Shown here piece after piece: positions 32,254 through 41,262 of a DNA stretch of 52,758 bases. Each line of letters begins with the position of its first letter. The stretch's first letter is position 1. Location: positions 1-52,758 of the forward strand of contig CACYOC010000012.1 of assembly GCA_902775975.1 (NCBI GenBank). Direction: 5' to 3'. The stretch is from an uncultured Bacteroidales bacterium (GTDB lineage Bacteria > Bacteroidota > Bacteroidia > Bacteroidales > Bacteroidaceae). The position numbers and the translations under genes were made by a program. The notes under the pieces are model-generated. The model saw only the letters and a program-made list of their open reading frames with translations. It did no database searches and was not told where the DNA came from.

Positions 32254-33021
32254 TTATTTATCTGTCGTATCCTTAAGGTCACCCTTGGGATAGAAGGGGA
32301 ACATGTTCTCCTTCATCCATTCGTTGGCCTGGACAGGTGTCAGTTTCCAACCACTGTTACACGTCGAGACAATCTCCACCAGCGACGAACCCTTGCCTGC
32401 CATAGAGGCTTCAAAAGCCTTACGGATAGCCTTCTTGGCTTTGTTGATGGAAGCCACAGACTCTACCGACTGGCGCGTCACATAGCACGTGCCTTCCAAC
32501 TGGGCGGCGATATCGGCCATCTTCAGCGGATAGCCGTGAATCTCAGGATCACGACCGTACGGACAGGTAGAAGTCTTCTGTCCTATCAGCGTGGTAGGAG
32601 CCATCTGTCCTCCCGTCATGCCGTAGATGGCATTGTTGATGAAGATGATGACAATGTTCTCACCACGGTTCAACGCATGGATGGTCTCACAGGTACCGAT
32701 ACATGCCAAGTCGCCATCACCCTGATAGGTGAATACCAGGCGGTCAGGCCATAGGCGCTTGATGGCAGTAGCTACTGCGGGAGCACGTCCGTGGGCAGCC
32801 TCTTGCCAGTCGATGTCTAAATAGTTATAGGCAAAGACGGCACAGCCTACAGGACTGACGCCAATGGATTTCTCCTCCATGCCCATGTCCTCGATGACCT
32901 CGGCAATAAGTTTGTGTACCACACCATGCGAACAACCCGGGCAATAATGCATGTGGTTGTCGTTCATCAGTGTGGGTTTCTGATATACCAGATTCTCCGG
33001 TGCTATAATATTATTCTCCAT
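32254..33021 (-). CDS. vorA: 2-oxoacid:ferredoxin oxidoreductase beta (TPP) subunit
   Basis: 255 aa. YCPGCSHG, then GDGDLACIGTCETIHALNRGENI... NNAIYGMTGGQ forms the TPP/Mg site. With VorB it splits 2-oxoacids into acyl-CoA and CO2, passing electrons to ferredoxin; anaerobes can also run it in reverse to make branched 2-oxoacids. 11 nt after vorB stop. Confidence 0.88.
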   Translation of the reverse strand: MENNIIAPENLVYQKPTLMNDNHMHYCPGCSHGVVHKLIAEVIEDMGMEEKSIGVSPVGCAVFAYNYLDIDWQEAAHGRAPAVATAIKRLWPDRLVFTYQGDGDLACIGTCETIHALNRGENIVIIFINNAIYGMTGGQMAPTTLIGQKTSTCPYGRDPEIHGYPLKMADIAAQLEGTCYVTRQSVESVASINKAKKAIRKAFEASMAGKGSSLVEIVSTCNSGWKLTPVQANEWMKENMFPFYPKGDLKDTTDK

Positions 33022-33032
33022 AACTTTACTTC

Positions 33033-34127
33033 TTACCTCTTACTTCTCACCTCTAACTTCTTCAGTGCTTCCACAATCTCTTCAGGCTCAGGAACAATAC
33101 CTCCCAGACGTCCGAACTGCTCTACGGGAACCGCTCCATTGATGGCGAGACGTACATCCTGAACCATCTGACCGGCATTGATTTCCACGACCAGCACACC
33201 CTTTTTGCCTTTTGCTATTTCGGCAATCTGCTTCGAGGGGAACGGCCACAGGGTGATAGGACGCAACAGTCCTACCTTGATACTTTCGGCACGGGCTATC
33301 TCGATGGCCTTCTGTGTCAGACGGGCTGCCGAACCGAAAGCTACGATGACATAGTCTGCATCGTCGCATTGCAGCGTTTCGTAACGCACCTCCTTGTCTT
33401 TGATTTCCTGGTATTTAGCCTGCAAGTGCAGGTTGCGGGCTTCCATGGCCTCGGGCTTCAGTTCCAGCGAGGTGATGATGTTGGGCTTGCGACCTTTCGT
33501 ACGACCAGTCGTTGCCCACGGACATTCCTTGATAACTTCCTCTTCCGTACGACGGGGCTTCTGGGGAGGCAGCACCACCTTCTCCATCATCTGACCGATG
33601 ACGCCATCGCTCAGAATCATGGCAGGATTGCGGTACTTGAAGGCCAACTCAAAAGCCAAATCGACAAAGTCGGCCATCTCCTGTACGGAGTTCGGTGCCA
33701 GCACAATGACGTTGTAGTCGCCATTACCACCACCACGGGTAGCCTGGAAATAGTCGCCCTGCGACGGTTGGATGGTTCCCAGACCGGGACCTCCGCGTTG
33801 CACGTTGACAAAGACTCCCGGCAGTTCGGCACCAGCCATATAGGTAATACCTTCCTGCATCAGTGCCACACCAGGGCTGGACGACGAGGTCAACACGCGC
33901 TTTCCGGCAGCAGCGCCACCGTAAATCATATTGATACTGGCAATCTCGCTCTCTGCCTGTACCACCACCATTCCAGTGGTCTCCCAGGGTTTCAGCTCTG
34001 CCAAGGTCTCTATCACCTCACTCTGCGGCGTGATGGGATAACCGAAGTATCCGTCAGCACCACAGCGAATGGCAGCATGGGCTATCGCCTCGTTGCCTTT
34101 CATCAGCGTTGTCTCTTTTTCTGCCAT
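33033..34127 (-). CDS. vorB: 2-oxoacid:ferredoxin oxidoreductase alpha subunit VorB
   Basis: 364 aa. GNEAIAHAAIRCGADGYFGYPITPQSEV opens the pyrimidine-binding domain; TSSSSPGVALMQEGITYMAGAELPGVFVNVQRGGPGLG is the conserved core. Starts 4 nt after the ferredoxin gene stop. The last residues LEVRSKR are coded by a short tandem repeat (about 33021-33060) that spans the stop codon and the gap to vorA, so the natural C-terminus may have been replaced by repeat sequence. Confidence 0.92.
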   Translation of the reverse strand: MAEKETTLMKGNEAIAHAAIRCGADGYFGYPITPQSEVIETLAELKPWETTGMVVVQAESEIASINMIYGGAAAGKRVLTSSSSPGVALMQEGITYMAGAELPGVFVNVQRGGPGLGTIQPSQGDYFQATRGGGNGDYNVIVLAPNSVQEMADFVDLAFELAFKYRNPAMILSDGVIGQMMEKVVLPPQKPRRTEEEVIKECPWATTGRTKGRKPNIITSLELKPEAMEARNLHLQAKYQEIKDKEVRYETLQCDDADYVIVAFGSAARLTQKAIEIARAESIKVGLLRPITLWPFPSKQIAEIAKGKKGVLVVEINAGQMVQDVRLAINGAVPVEQFGRLGGIVPEPEEIVEALKKLEVRSKR

Positions 34128-34131
34128 AGCT

Positions 34132-34362
34132 TTACTCCTCCACTTTTTTACGATAGACCGTGATACAACCGTCAGGACAAACTATTGCACATGACGAACA
34201 ACCTGTACACTTGTCTATCTGCGCAGGCTCCACATAGGGATAGCCACGCATGTTGACACGTTTTGCCAGTGTGATGACTCCCTGCGGACAAGCACTCACA
34301 CAGAGTACACAACCCTTACAGCGATCGGTATTCACCACAATAGCACCTTTCATTCTTGCCAT
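34132..34362 (-). CDS. vorD: 2[4Fe-4S] ferredoxin subunit of the Vor complex
   Basis: 76 aa from the ATG at 34362; the longer frame upstream starts with a hydrophobic stretch that overlaps the promoter. Two clusters are predicted: CKGCVLCVSACP and CTGCSSCAIVCP. It accepts electrons from the TPP subunit. First gene of the vor operon, with a full-consensus promoter. Confidence 0.93.
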   Translation of the reverse strand: MARMKGAIVVNTDRCKGCVLCVSACPQGVITLAKRVNMRGYPYVEPAQIDKCTGCSSCAIVCPDGCITVYRKKVEE

Positions 34363-34416
34363 AAAATATTTGTCTAATAATAATGCTTTCGTTACCTTGA
34401 TGATGTAAATCGAGTG

Positions 34417-34448
34417 CAAAATTAACAATAATCAACCGAATTGCCAAA
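34417..34448 (-). promoter_or_regulatory. Promoter of the vor operon
   Basis: On the minus strand TTTG (34448-34445), 20 bp, TAATTTTG (34424-34417), about 55 bp before the ferredoxin start. Divergent to the relA promoter. Confidence 0.8.
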
Positions 34449-34464
34449 AGAATTGACGCTTTTC

Positions 34465-34495
34465 TTTCGTATTTCAAGCTTTTTTATTACCTTTG
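34465..34495 (+). promoter_or_regulatory. Promoter of relA
   Basis: TACCTTTG at 34488-34495 with a near -33 TTTCG at 34465-34469; the ATG follows 26 bp later. Confidence 0.65.
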
Positions 34496-34520
34496 TGCTC
34501 GGATTGCAAAAAAAAACATC

Positions 34521-36791
34521 ATGACCGATAAGCTGGAATTTACACCACAGGAACGGGAAGAAACGCTGTCACTGTATCAGAAGATACGCGAGCAGATTGT
34601 TTCGTCGCTCATGGAGGGCGACGAGGATCGTATGCGTCAACACCTGATGCAAGCCATCGAGACGCATCAGTTGCAGCGCAATGTCTTCGGACTGAACCCT
34701 ATCCTACTCTCTTTCCAGACAGCTCAGCTGGTGGTCGAGGAGATTGGTCTGAAGCGCGACGGTGTGCTGGCGGTCCTGCTACGTCCCAGCGTGGAGGAAG
34801 GACAACTGACGGTCGAAGAAGTCCGTCAGATGTTCGGAGAGTCTGTGGCACGCATCCTTCATGGGCTGCAGCGCATCCAGGAACTCTACCAGAAGAATCC
34901 AGTCATCGAGTCTGAGAACTTCCGCAACCTGCTGTTATCGTTTGCTGAGGACATGCGCGTCATCCTGATTATGATTGCCGACCGTGTGAACCTGATGCGC
35001 CAGATTCGCGACATGAAGGAGAGCGGCGGCGAACAGAAGGAGACAAAAGAACAGCATCGACGGGAGGTCAGTCAGGAGGCAGCATATCTGTATGCACCCC
35101 TGGCTCACAAGCTGGGTCTCTATAAGCTGAAGTCGGAACTGGAGGACCTGTCACTGAAGTACCTGGAACACGATGCGTACTATCATATCAAGGACAAGCT
35201 GAACGAGACGAAGAAGAGTCGCGACGCCTACATACAAAACTTCATCAAGCCTGTCGATGAACGACTGAAGGAGGCTGGACTGAAGTTCCATATCAAGGGA
35301 CGTACCAAGTCCATCCATAGCATCTGGCAGAAGATGCAGAAGCAGAAGTGTGCCTTCGAGGGCGTCTATGACCTCTTCGCCATCCGTATTATATTAGAGG
35401 TGAGGGGTGAGAATGAAAATGCGAGAGACATGCATCGTAAGGAGGTCATGCAGTGCTGGCAGGCCTTTGCCATCATCACTTCTATGTACCAGCCTAATCC
35501 CAAGCGCCTGCGCGACTGGCTCTCGGTGCCGAAGTCGAACGGCTATGAGTCGTTACATATCACCGTACTCGGTCCTGAACAGAAATGGGTAGAGGTACAG
35601 ATACGTACGGACCGCATGGACGAGATTGCGGAACGAGGTGTGGCAGCCCATTGGCGCTATAAGGGTGTTAAGAGCGAGTCAGGATTGGACGAGTGGCTCA
35701 CCGGCATCCGTTCGATGCTGGAGACCAGCGACGGCATGGAGGCCATGGACCAGTTCAAGATGGACCTCTACGAAGACGAGGTGTTTGTCTTTACACCACG
35801 GGGCGACCTCTATAAATTCCCGAAAGGGGCTACCGTGCTCGACTTCGCCTATCACATCCATTCCAAGATTGGCAATGCCTGCACGGGTGCTCGCATCAAT
35901 GGCAAGGTGGTGACGCTACGCCAGCAGTTACAGAGCGGCGACCAGGTGGAGATCATCACCTCTTCACAGCAGAAGCCCAAACAGGACTGGCTGTCTATCG
36001 TCAAGACTTCCCGGGCTAAGTCGAAGATTCGTCTGGCACTCAAGGAGACACAGGTCAAGGAGGGACTCTTTGCCAAGGAGACGCTGGAACGGAAGTTCAA
36101 GAACCGCAAGATGGAGATGGACGACAGCGTCATGCAGCATCTCATCCTGAAGATGGGCTTCAAGGAGATGAGCGACTTCTACCGACAGATTGCCTCGGGC
36201 GAACTGGACACCAGCATCGTCATTGACAAATATATCGAGATACAACAGGGGTCCCAACCTGTCACGGGTAACAACAAGGCGGAGACGGCAGCCAACTTTG
36301 TGCTGGAAGAAAACTCCAAACTCAAGGCTACCAGTTTGAAGTTAGACGATGTGCTGGTCATCGACCGCAACCTGAAAGGTATCGACTACCAGCTGGCACG
36401 CTGCTGTCAGCCTATCTACGGCGATCAGGTCTTTGGCTTCGTAACGGCGGGCGGTGGCATCAAGATTCATCGCGACGACTGTCCTAACGCACCGGAGCTG
36501 AAGAAACGCTTTGGCTATCGTATCGTCCGTGCCAAATGGAGCGGCAAGGGGGCTTCACAGTATGTCATCACCCTACGCATCATTGGCAATGACGACATCG
36601 GCATCGTCAACAACTTGACGAACATCATCTCCCGCGAGGAAAAACTCACCCTACGCAGCATCAATATCGACTCGCACGACGGACTGTTCAGCGGCAATCT
36701 CGAGGTGATGATTGACGACAACACCCGACTGGAGACGCTTATCAAGAAACTGCGTACCGTCAGGGGAGTGAAGCAGGTGAGCAGGATATAG
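34521..36791 (+). CDS. relA: RelA-type (p)ppGpp synthetase with degenerate hydrolase domain
   Basis: 756 aa with the full RelA/SpoT layout. The hydrolase region (about 50-200) has lost its metal site: the HD pair is RP (88-89), the ED is EE (92-93) and DRLHN is DRVNL. The synthetase is intact: GRTKSIHSIWQKM (260-272), YDLFAIRII, RLRDW (329-333), PKSNGYESLH (337-346), VEVQIRT. TGS follows (about 418-480), then a Cys-rich segment LARCCQPIYGDQ and a C-terminal ACT domain. It should make ppGpp on starved ribosomes but not degrade it. The basic RxRD motif is of the kind found in bifunctional Rel enzymes. A segment EVRGENENARDMH (294-306) looks longer than in relatives. Confidence 0.93.
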   Translation: MTDKLEFTPQEREETLSLYQKIREQIVSSLMEGDEDRMRQHLMQAIETHQLQRNVFGLNPILLSFQTAQLVVEEIGLKRDGVLAVLLRPSVEEGQLTVEEVRQMFGESVARILHGLQRIQELYQKNPVIESENFRNLLLSFAEDMRVILIMIADRVNLMRQIRDMKESGGEQKETKEQHRREVSQEAAYLYAPLAHKLGLYKLKSELEDLSLKYLEHDAYYHIKDKLNETKKSRDAYIQNFIKPVDERLKEAGLKFHIKGRTKSIHSIWQKMQKQKCAFEGVYDLFAIRIILEVRGENENARDMHRKEVMQCWQAFAIITSMYQPNPKRLRDWLSVPKSNGYESLHITVLGPEQKWVEVQIRTDRMDEIAERGVAAHWRYKGVKSESGLDEWLTGIRSMLETSDGMEAMDQFKMDLYEDEVFVFTPRGDLYKFPKGATVLDFAYHIHSKIGNACTGARINGKVVTLRQQLQSGDQVEIITSSQQKPKQDWLSIVKTSRAKSKIRLALKETQVKEGLFAKETLERKFKNRKMEMDDSVMQHLILKMGFKEMSDFYRQIASGELDTSIVIDKYIEIQQGSQPVTGNNKAETAANFVLEENSKLKATSLKLDDVLVIDRNLKGIDYQLARCCQPIYGDQVFGFVTAGGGIKIHRDDCPNAPELKKRFGYRIVRAKWSGKGASQYVITLRIIGNDDIGIVNNLTNIISREEKLTLRSINIDSHDGLFSGNLEVMIDDNTRLETLIKKLRTVRGVKQVSRI

Positions 36792-36794
36792 AGA

Positions 36795-36824
36795 GTTAAG
36801 AGTTGAGAGTTGAGAGTTGAGAGT
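36795..36824. repeat. 7-nt tandem repeat after relA
   Basis: GTTAAGA then three GTTGAGA units, starting 4 nt after the relA stop codon. Confidence 0.85.
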
Positions 36825-36862
36825 GAAAAAAATATTATAAACTTATAAAAATAAAAACTACT

Positions 36863-37288
36863 ATGCAAAGTGATCCTAAGCAGTGCCTCTACTGCACCAA
36901 CAACGAGACCCTTCACAATCTGATGATTGAGTTTGCAACCCTGCGCGTCTCTCGCGCCTTCCTGTTCAAGGAACAGACATACCATGGCCGTTGCCTGGTG
37001 GCGTACAAAGACCACGTGAACGACCTCAACGAACTCTCTGACGAAGACCGCAATGCCTTTATGGCGGATGTGGCTCAGGTGACACGCGCTATGCAAAAAG
37101 CGTTCAACCCCGTCAAAATCAACTATGGTGCCTACAGCGACAAACTCTCGCACCTGCACTTCCACCTGGCTCCGAAATATGAGGGTGGTCCCGACTTTGG
37201 CGGTACCTTCCAGATGAATCCTGGCAAGGTGTATCTCTCTGACGCTGAATACGCTGAGATGATTGAGAAAATCAAGGCCAATCTGTAA
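36863..37288 (+). CDS. HIT-family nucleotide hydrolase
   Basis: 141 aa. SHLHFHLAPK holds the histidine triad H97-x-H99-x-H101. An N-terminal CLYCTN pair recalls the zinc site of some HIT proteins. Members hydrolyse AMP-linked substrates such as adenosine phosphoramidates or dinucleoside polyphosphates. It follows relA by 71 nt and precedes the DUF1015 gene by 32 nt, both gaps being tandem repeats. Confidence 0.9.
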   Translation: MQSDPKQCLYCTNNETLHNLMIEFATLRVSRAFLFKEQTYHGRCLVAYKDHVNDLNELSDEDRNAFMADVAQVTRAMQKAFNPVKINYGAYSDKLSHLHFHLAPKYEGGPDFGGTFQMNPGKVYLSDAEYAEMIEKIKANL

Positions 37289-37311
37289 ACCGTAAACAGT
37301 AAACTGTAAAC
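37284..37311. repeat. 9-nt GTAAAC repeat at the end of the HIT gene
   Basis: Four GTAAAC-type units starting within the stop codon of the HIT gene and ending just before the DUF1015 start. Same family as 18163-18182 and 48499-48554. Confidence 0.85.
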
Positions 37312-37320
37312 AAAAGAATC

Positions 37321-38568
37321 ATGGCTATCGTAAAACCATTCAAAGGAATACGTCCACCGAAAGAGCTGGTGGAACAAGTGGAGAGCCGTCCCTACGACGT
37401 GCTGGACTCTGAGGAAGCTCGTGCTGAAGCTGGCGACAACGAAAAGAGCCTCTATCACATCATCAAACCGGAAATCGACTTCCCCGTAGGTACTTCTGAG
37501 TACGACCCCCGCGTCTATGAGAAGGCCGCCGAGAACTTCCAGAAGTTCCAAGACAAGGGCTGGCTGGTGCAGGATGCGCAGGAACATTATTATATATATG
37601 CACAGACCATGCAAGGCAAGACGCAGTACGGTCTGGTAGTGTGCGCCCATACCGACGACTATCAAAAGGGCAACATCAAGAAGCACGAGCTGACACGTCG
37701 TGACAAGGAGGAAGACCGCATGAAACATGTACGTGTGAACAATGCCAATATCGAACCGGTGTTCTTTGCCTATCCCGACAATGCCGTACTCGACGAGCTC
37801 ATCATGCGCTATGCGGCCACCAAGCCGGAGTACGACTTCATCGCACCCATCGACGGCTTCCGCCATCAGTTTTGGATCATCTCTGATGCTCAGGACATGG
37901 CAACCATCACTGCTGAGTTTGCCAAGATGCCGTCATTGTATATTGCCGACGGTCATCACCGCTCAGCAGCAGCAGCCCTCGTAGGTCAGGAGAAACAAAA
38001 GCAGAATCCTCACCACCGTGGCGATGAAGAGTACAACTACTTCATGGCAGTGTGCTTCCAGGCTTCGCAGCTCACCATCCTCGACTATAACCGTGTGGTA
38101 AAAGACCTCAACGGACTGACCTCAGAGCAGTTCCTCGAGGCACTGCGGAAGAACTTCTCGGTAGAGGACAAGGGTACGGACATCTACAAACCGCAGCAGT
38201 TGCATGAGTTCTCGCTGTATCTCGACCAGCACTGGTTCAGCCTGAAGGCCAAGGAGGGAACGTATGACAATACCGACCCCATCGGCGTGTTGGATGTCGA
38301 TATCTCCAGCCGCCTGATTCTCGACGAGATTCTGAACATCGGAGACCTGCGCTCATCGAAGCGCATCGACTTCGTGGGCGGACTGCGTGGACTGGGTGAA
38401 CTGAAACGTCGCGTGGATAGTGGCGAGATGCGTGCTGCACTGGCACTCTATCCCGTCACCATGCAGCAGATCATGGACATTGCCGACAGTGGCAAGATCA
38501 TGCCACCGAAGGCGACGTGGTTTGAACCGAAGCTGCGATCAGGACTGGTAATTCACAAACTGTCGTAA
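37321..38568 (+). CDS. DUF1015 family protein
   Basis: 415 aa, start MAIVKPFKGIRPPKELVEQVESRPYDVL typical of DUF1015. Conserved ADGHHRSAAA and FVGGLRGLGELKR segments are present. Function unproven; in Bacteroidetes the gene is often found near serine biosynthesis genes (serC/serA), which are not seen here. Cytoplasmic, no signal. Confidence 0.92.
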   Translation: MAIVKPFKGIRPPKELVEQVESRPYDVLDSEEARAEAGDNEKSLYHIIKPEIDFPVGTSEYDPRVYEKAAENFQKFQDKGWLVQDAQEHYYIYAQTMQGKTQYGLVVCAHTDDYQKGNIKKHELTRRDKEEDRMKHVRVNNANIEPVFFAYPDNAVLDELIMRYAATKPEYDFIAPIDGFRHQFWIISDAQDMATITAEFAKMPSLYIADGHHRSAAAALVGQEKQKQNPHHRGDEEYNYFMAVCFQASQLTILDYNRVVKDLNGLTSEQFLEALRKNFSVEDKGTDIYKPQQLHEFSLYLDQHWFSLKAKEGTYDNTDPIGVLDVDISSRLILDEILNIGDLRSSKRIDFVGGLRGLGELKRRVDSGEMRAALALYPVTMQQIMDIADSGKIMPPKATWFEPKLRSGLVIHKLS

Positions 38569-38569
38569 A

Positions 38570-38606
38570 CTCGACATGTCGACGTAACGACATATCGACA
38601 TATCGA
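38570..38606. repeat. Short repeat between DUF1015 and yigZ genes
   Basis: CGACAT/CGACGTAA/CGACATAT units of about 9 nt fill the gap (TCGACATGTCGA is also a palindrome). Confidence 0.75.
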
Positions 38607-38619
38607 AGAATCAAAACCC

Positions 38620-39198
38620 ATGCTCGACGAATTCAAGACGATAGCAACAACTAGCGAGGGCTACTACACCGAAAAGCGTAGTAAGTTCCTCGCTTTTGCT
38701 CATCCCGTCAGCACCGTCGAGGAGGTGAAGGACATCGTGGCCCAATACCGCAAGAAATACTACGATGCCCGTCATGTGTGCTATGCCTATATGCTGGGCG
38801 CCGACCGTCAGGAGTTCCGTGCCAACGACGACGGAGAGCCCTCATCGACGGCCGGCAAACCCATCCTCGGACAAATCAACAGCAACGAACTGACGGACAT
38901 CCTCATCGTGGTCGTTCGCTACTATGGGGGTGTCAACTTAGGCACCAGCGGACTGATTGTGGCCTATCGTGAGGCTGCCGCTGACGCCATCAGCCATGCC
39001 ACCATCGAGACGCGGCAAGTCGAGGAAATCGTCCGATATTCGTTTGCCTATCCGCAGATGAACGACGTGATGCGCGTCGTTAAGGACATGCAGCCACGTA
39101 TCATCAGTCAGACGTATGACAACACCTGCGAAGTGGTGTTGTCCATCCGTAAAAGTGAAGCCGACCAACTTCGCAACCGCTTAAACAATCTGTTGTAA
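38620..39198 (+). CDS. yigZ: YigZ/IMPACT family protein
   Basis: 192 aa. KRSKFLAFAHPVSTVEEVKDIV, the DARHVCYAYMLG segment and DDGEPSSTAGKPILGQI are hallmarks of the UPF0029/IMPACT N-terminal domain, followed by VVVRYYGGVNLGTSGL. The C-terminal ferredoxin-like domain is also present. Possibly a ribosome-linked translation regulator. Its last 18 nt overlap the end of the convergent FAD oxidoreductase gene. Confidence 0.93.
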   Translation: MLDEFKTIATTSEGYYTEKRSKFLAFAHPVSTVEEVKDIVAQYRKKYYDARHVCYAYMLGADRQEFRANDDGEPSSTAGKPILGQINSNELTDILIVVVRYYGGVNLGTSGLIVAYREAAADAISHATIETRQVEEIVRYSFAYPQMNDVMRVVKDMQPRIISQTYDNTCEVVLSIRKSEADQLRNRLNNLL

Positions 39199-40734
39199 AT
39201 ACTGTGCACACATCTCTGCACAACGCTCACCATCGACTCCTGCAGAGACGATGCCTCCGGCGTACCCTGCCCCTTCACCACAGGGGAAGAGACCTTGCAG
39301 ACGGACGTGCATCAGGGTGTCGCTGTCACGAAGAACACGAACGGGACTGGAGGTGCGTGTCTCCACACCTATCATCACCGCTTCGTTGGTAAGGAAACCA
39401 TGACAGTGTTTGCCAAAGTACTTAAAACCTTCCTGCAGACGATGACTGATGGTTGGTGGCATCCAGAAGTGCAGAGGCGATGATATCAATCCGGGGGCAT
39501 AGGAACTCTTGGGCAAGTCATAACTCAAGCGCTTGTTCACGAAGTCTGCCATACGCTGAGCCGGTGCCGTCTGTTTCATATTTCCCTGCTGCCAGCAGTT
39601 GCGCTCAATATCTTCCTGATAGCGCATGATGCGCAAAGAGTCGCTACCCTCAACATCGTCGGCTTTCAGCTCGACGACCATACCACTGTTCGACCACTGT
39701 CCACCGCGATTCGAAGGAGACATGCCGTTGACAACAATCTGCTGCTTGTCGGTGGCGGCAGGAATGACGAAACCGCCGGGACACATACAGAAGGAATAGA
39801 CGCCACGACCCTCCACCTGTGTCACGAACGAATATTCAGCAGCGGGCAGGTACTTTCCCCTACCCTGACGGTTGTGGTATTGCAGCTGGTCGATGAGCAT
39901 CGACGGATGTTCCAAGCGCACCCCGACGGCAATACCCTTGGCCTCCATCTCAACGTGGCTGTCGGCTAAATAGCGATAGACGTCACGGGCAGAATGACCG
40001 GTAGCGAGGATAACAGGACCATGCCATTCTTTGTCAGCTGCCAGACAACCGACCACGCTGTTACCTTCCAGCAACAAACGGGTCATCTTCGTTTGAAAAT
40101 GCACCTCGCCACCACATCTGATAATGGTGTTGCGCATGTTCTCGATGACGCGCGGCAACTTGTCGGTACCGATATGCGGATGGGCATCCGCCAGGATGTT
40201 CGTCGAGGCGCCATGCTGACAGAACACATGGAGAATCTTCTCGATGTTGCCACGCTTCTTGCTGCGGGTATAGAGCTTGCCATCGCTATAGGCACCGGCA
40301 CCTCCCTCTCCAAAACAGTAGTTGCTCTCAGGATCCACCTGCTGAGTCTTGGTGATGAGTGCCAGGTCTTGCTTGCGCTCATGGACATTCTTGCCACGCT
40401 CCAACACAATGGGCCGCAAGCCTAACTCGATGAGGCGCAGGGCGGCGAAGTATCCTCCGGGACCGGCACCTACCACAATGACCTGCGGACGGTCGCTCAC
40501 GTTGGGATAGTCGGTATGGACATACTCGTCGTCGGTCGGTTGCTCGTTGATATAGGTGCGCACCTTCAGATTGACAAAGATAGTGCGCTGACGGGCATCG
40601 ATGCTACGACGCAGAATGCGCACGGCGGTAATGGTACGCACGTCAAAGCCAAACTCCTCGGCAAGATAGCTGCGCAACGACTGTTCATTGGCAGCCACCT
40701 GTGGCACCACACGAACCTGGTCTTCTCTAATCAT
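39181..40734 (-). CDS. FAD-dependent oxidoreductase (COG2509-type)
   Basis: 517 aa. A basic N-terminal domain of about 80 residues precedes the dinucleotide site VIVVGAGPGGYFAALRL (GAGPGG 89-94), then CFGEGGAGAYSDGKLYTRSKK, ATGHSARDVYRYL and a C-terminal GEGAGYAGGIVSAGVDGERCAE closing the FAD site. This is the set of motifs of a family annotated as uncharacterised FAD dehydrogenases. Substrate unknown. It is upstream of nothing on its strand; the DUF1232 gene ends 20 nt before its start, so the two may be cotranscribed. Confidence 0.9.
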   Translation of the reverse strand: MIREDQVRVVPQVAANEQSLRSYLAEEFGFDVRTITAVRILRRSIDARQRTIFVNLKVRTYINEQPTDDEYVHTDYPNVSDRPQVIVVGAGPGGYFAALRLIELGLRPIVLERGKNVHERKQDLALITKTQQVDPESNYCFGEGGAGAYSDGKLYTRSKKRGNIEKILHVFCQHGASTNILADAHPHIGTDKLPRVIENMRNTIIRCGGEVHFQTKMTRLLLEGNSVVGCLAADKEWHGPVILATGHSARDVYRYLADSHVEMEAKGIAVGVRLEHPSMLIDQLQYHNRQGRGKYLPAAEYSFVTQVEGRGVYSFCMCPGGFVIPAATDKQQIVVNGMSPSNRGGQWSNSGMVVELKADDVEGSDSLRIMRYQEDIERNCWQQGNMKQTAPAQRMADFVNKRLSYDLPKSSYAPGLISSPLHFWMPPTISHRLQEGFKYFGKHCHGFLTNEAVMIGVETRTSSPVRVLRDSDTLMHVRLQGLFPCGEGAGYAGGIVSAGVDGERCAEMCAQYLQQIV

Positions 40735-40754
40735 CCTCGCTACTCATTGAGAAA

Positions 40755-41141
40755 CTATTCCTCGAAGAGATGGTTAATCTCATCGATCTCGTCATCGTCA
40801 AACCACTTCGACAGACGACTCTTGGCTTTCTCCTGAATCTCAGGATCGATGTCCGTCCACACCTTCTTCAGCACAAAGAGCAACACCGCCAGGTCATCGG
40901 TCAGTCCGGCAATGGGAATGGCGTCAGGCACCACGTCCAACGGACTGATCATATAACCTAACGCACCGATAATCATCGCCTTGTTGGCAGTACTGATCTT
41001 GTCGCTCTGCAGCGTATAGTACAGTATCAGGGCTGCATACACCAGTTTAGCACCCGCACGCTTCGCAATACGTGCAATCTTCTCAACAAAGTCCGCCTGT
41101 GAGAACTTGTTGGCATAACTCATAAAATCAGGTAGTTCCAT
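40755..41141 (-). CDS. DUF1232 (YkvA-like) membrane protein
   Basis: 128 aa. The core ALGYMISPLDVVPDAIPIAGLTDDLAVL is the DUF1232 signature, forming a membrane hairpin. The C-terminus is acidic (FDDDEIDEINHLFEE). Function unknown. Ends 20 nt before the FAD oxidoreductase start. Confidence 0.92.
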   Translation of the reverse strand: MELPDFMSYANKFSQADFVEKIARIAKRAGAKLVYAALILYYTLQSDKISTANKAMIIGALGYMISPLDVVPDAIPIAGLTDDLAVLLFVLKKVWTDIDPEIQEKAKSRLSKWFDDDEIDEINHLFEE

Positions 41142-41145
41142 ATTC

Positions 41146-41262
41146 TAACAATTTACAATTTTACAATTTACTATTTACTATTGATTTACAATTTATCTCA
41201 TTTTTTCAATTTCTCATTTCCCCCTCCCTACACAGGGAGGGCCGGGGTGGGTCTTCACTTTC
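41146..41262. repeat. Tandem repeat plus palindromic dispersed repeat between DUF4421 and DUF1232 genes
   Basis: ATTTACAATTTTACA-type units (41151-41200), then a palindromic CCCTCCCTACACAGGGAGGG at about 41222-41241 followed by GGGTGGGTCTTC. The same element class occurs at 44138-44176, 51588-51631, 51842-51857 and 51919-51950. Confidence 0.8.
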
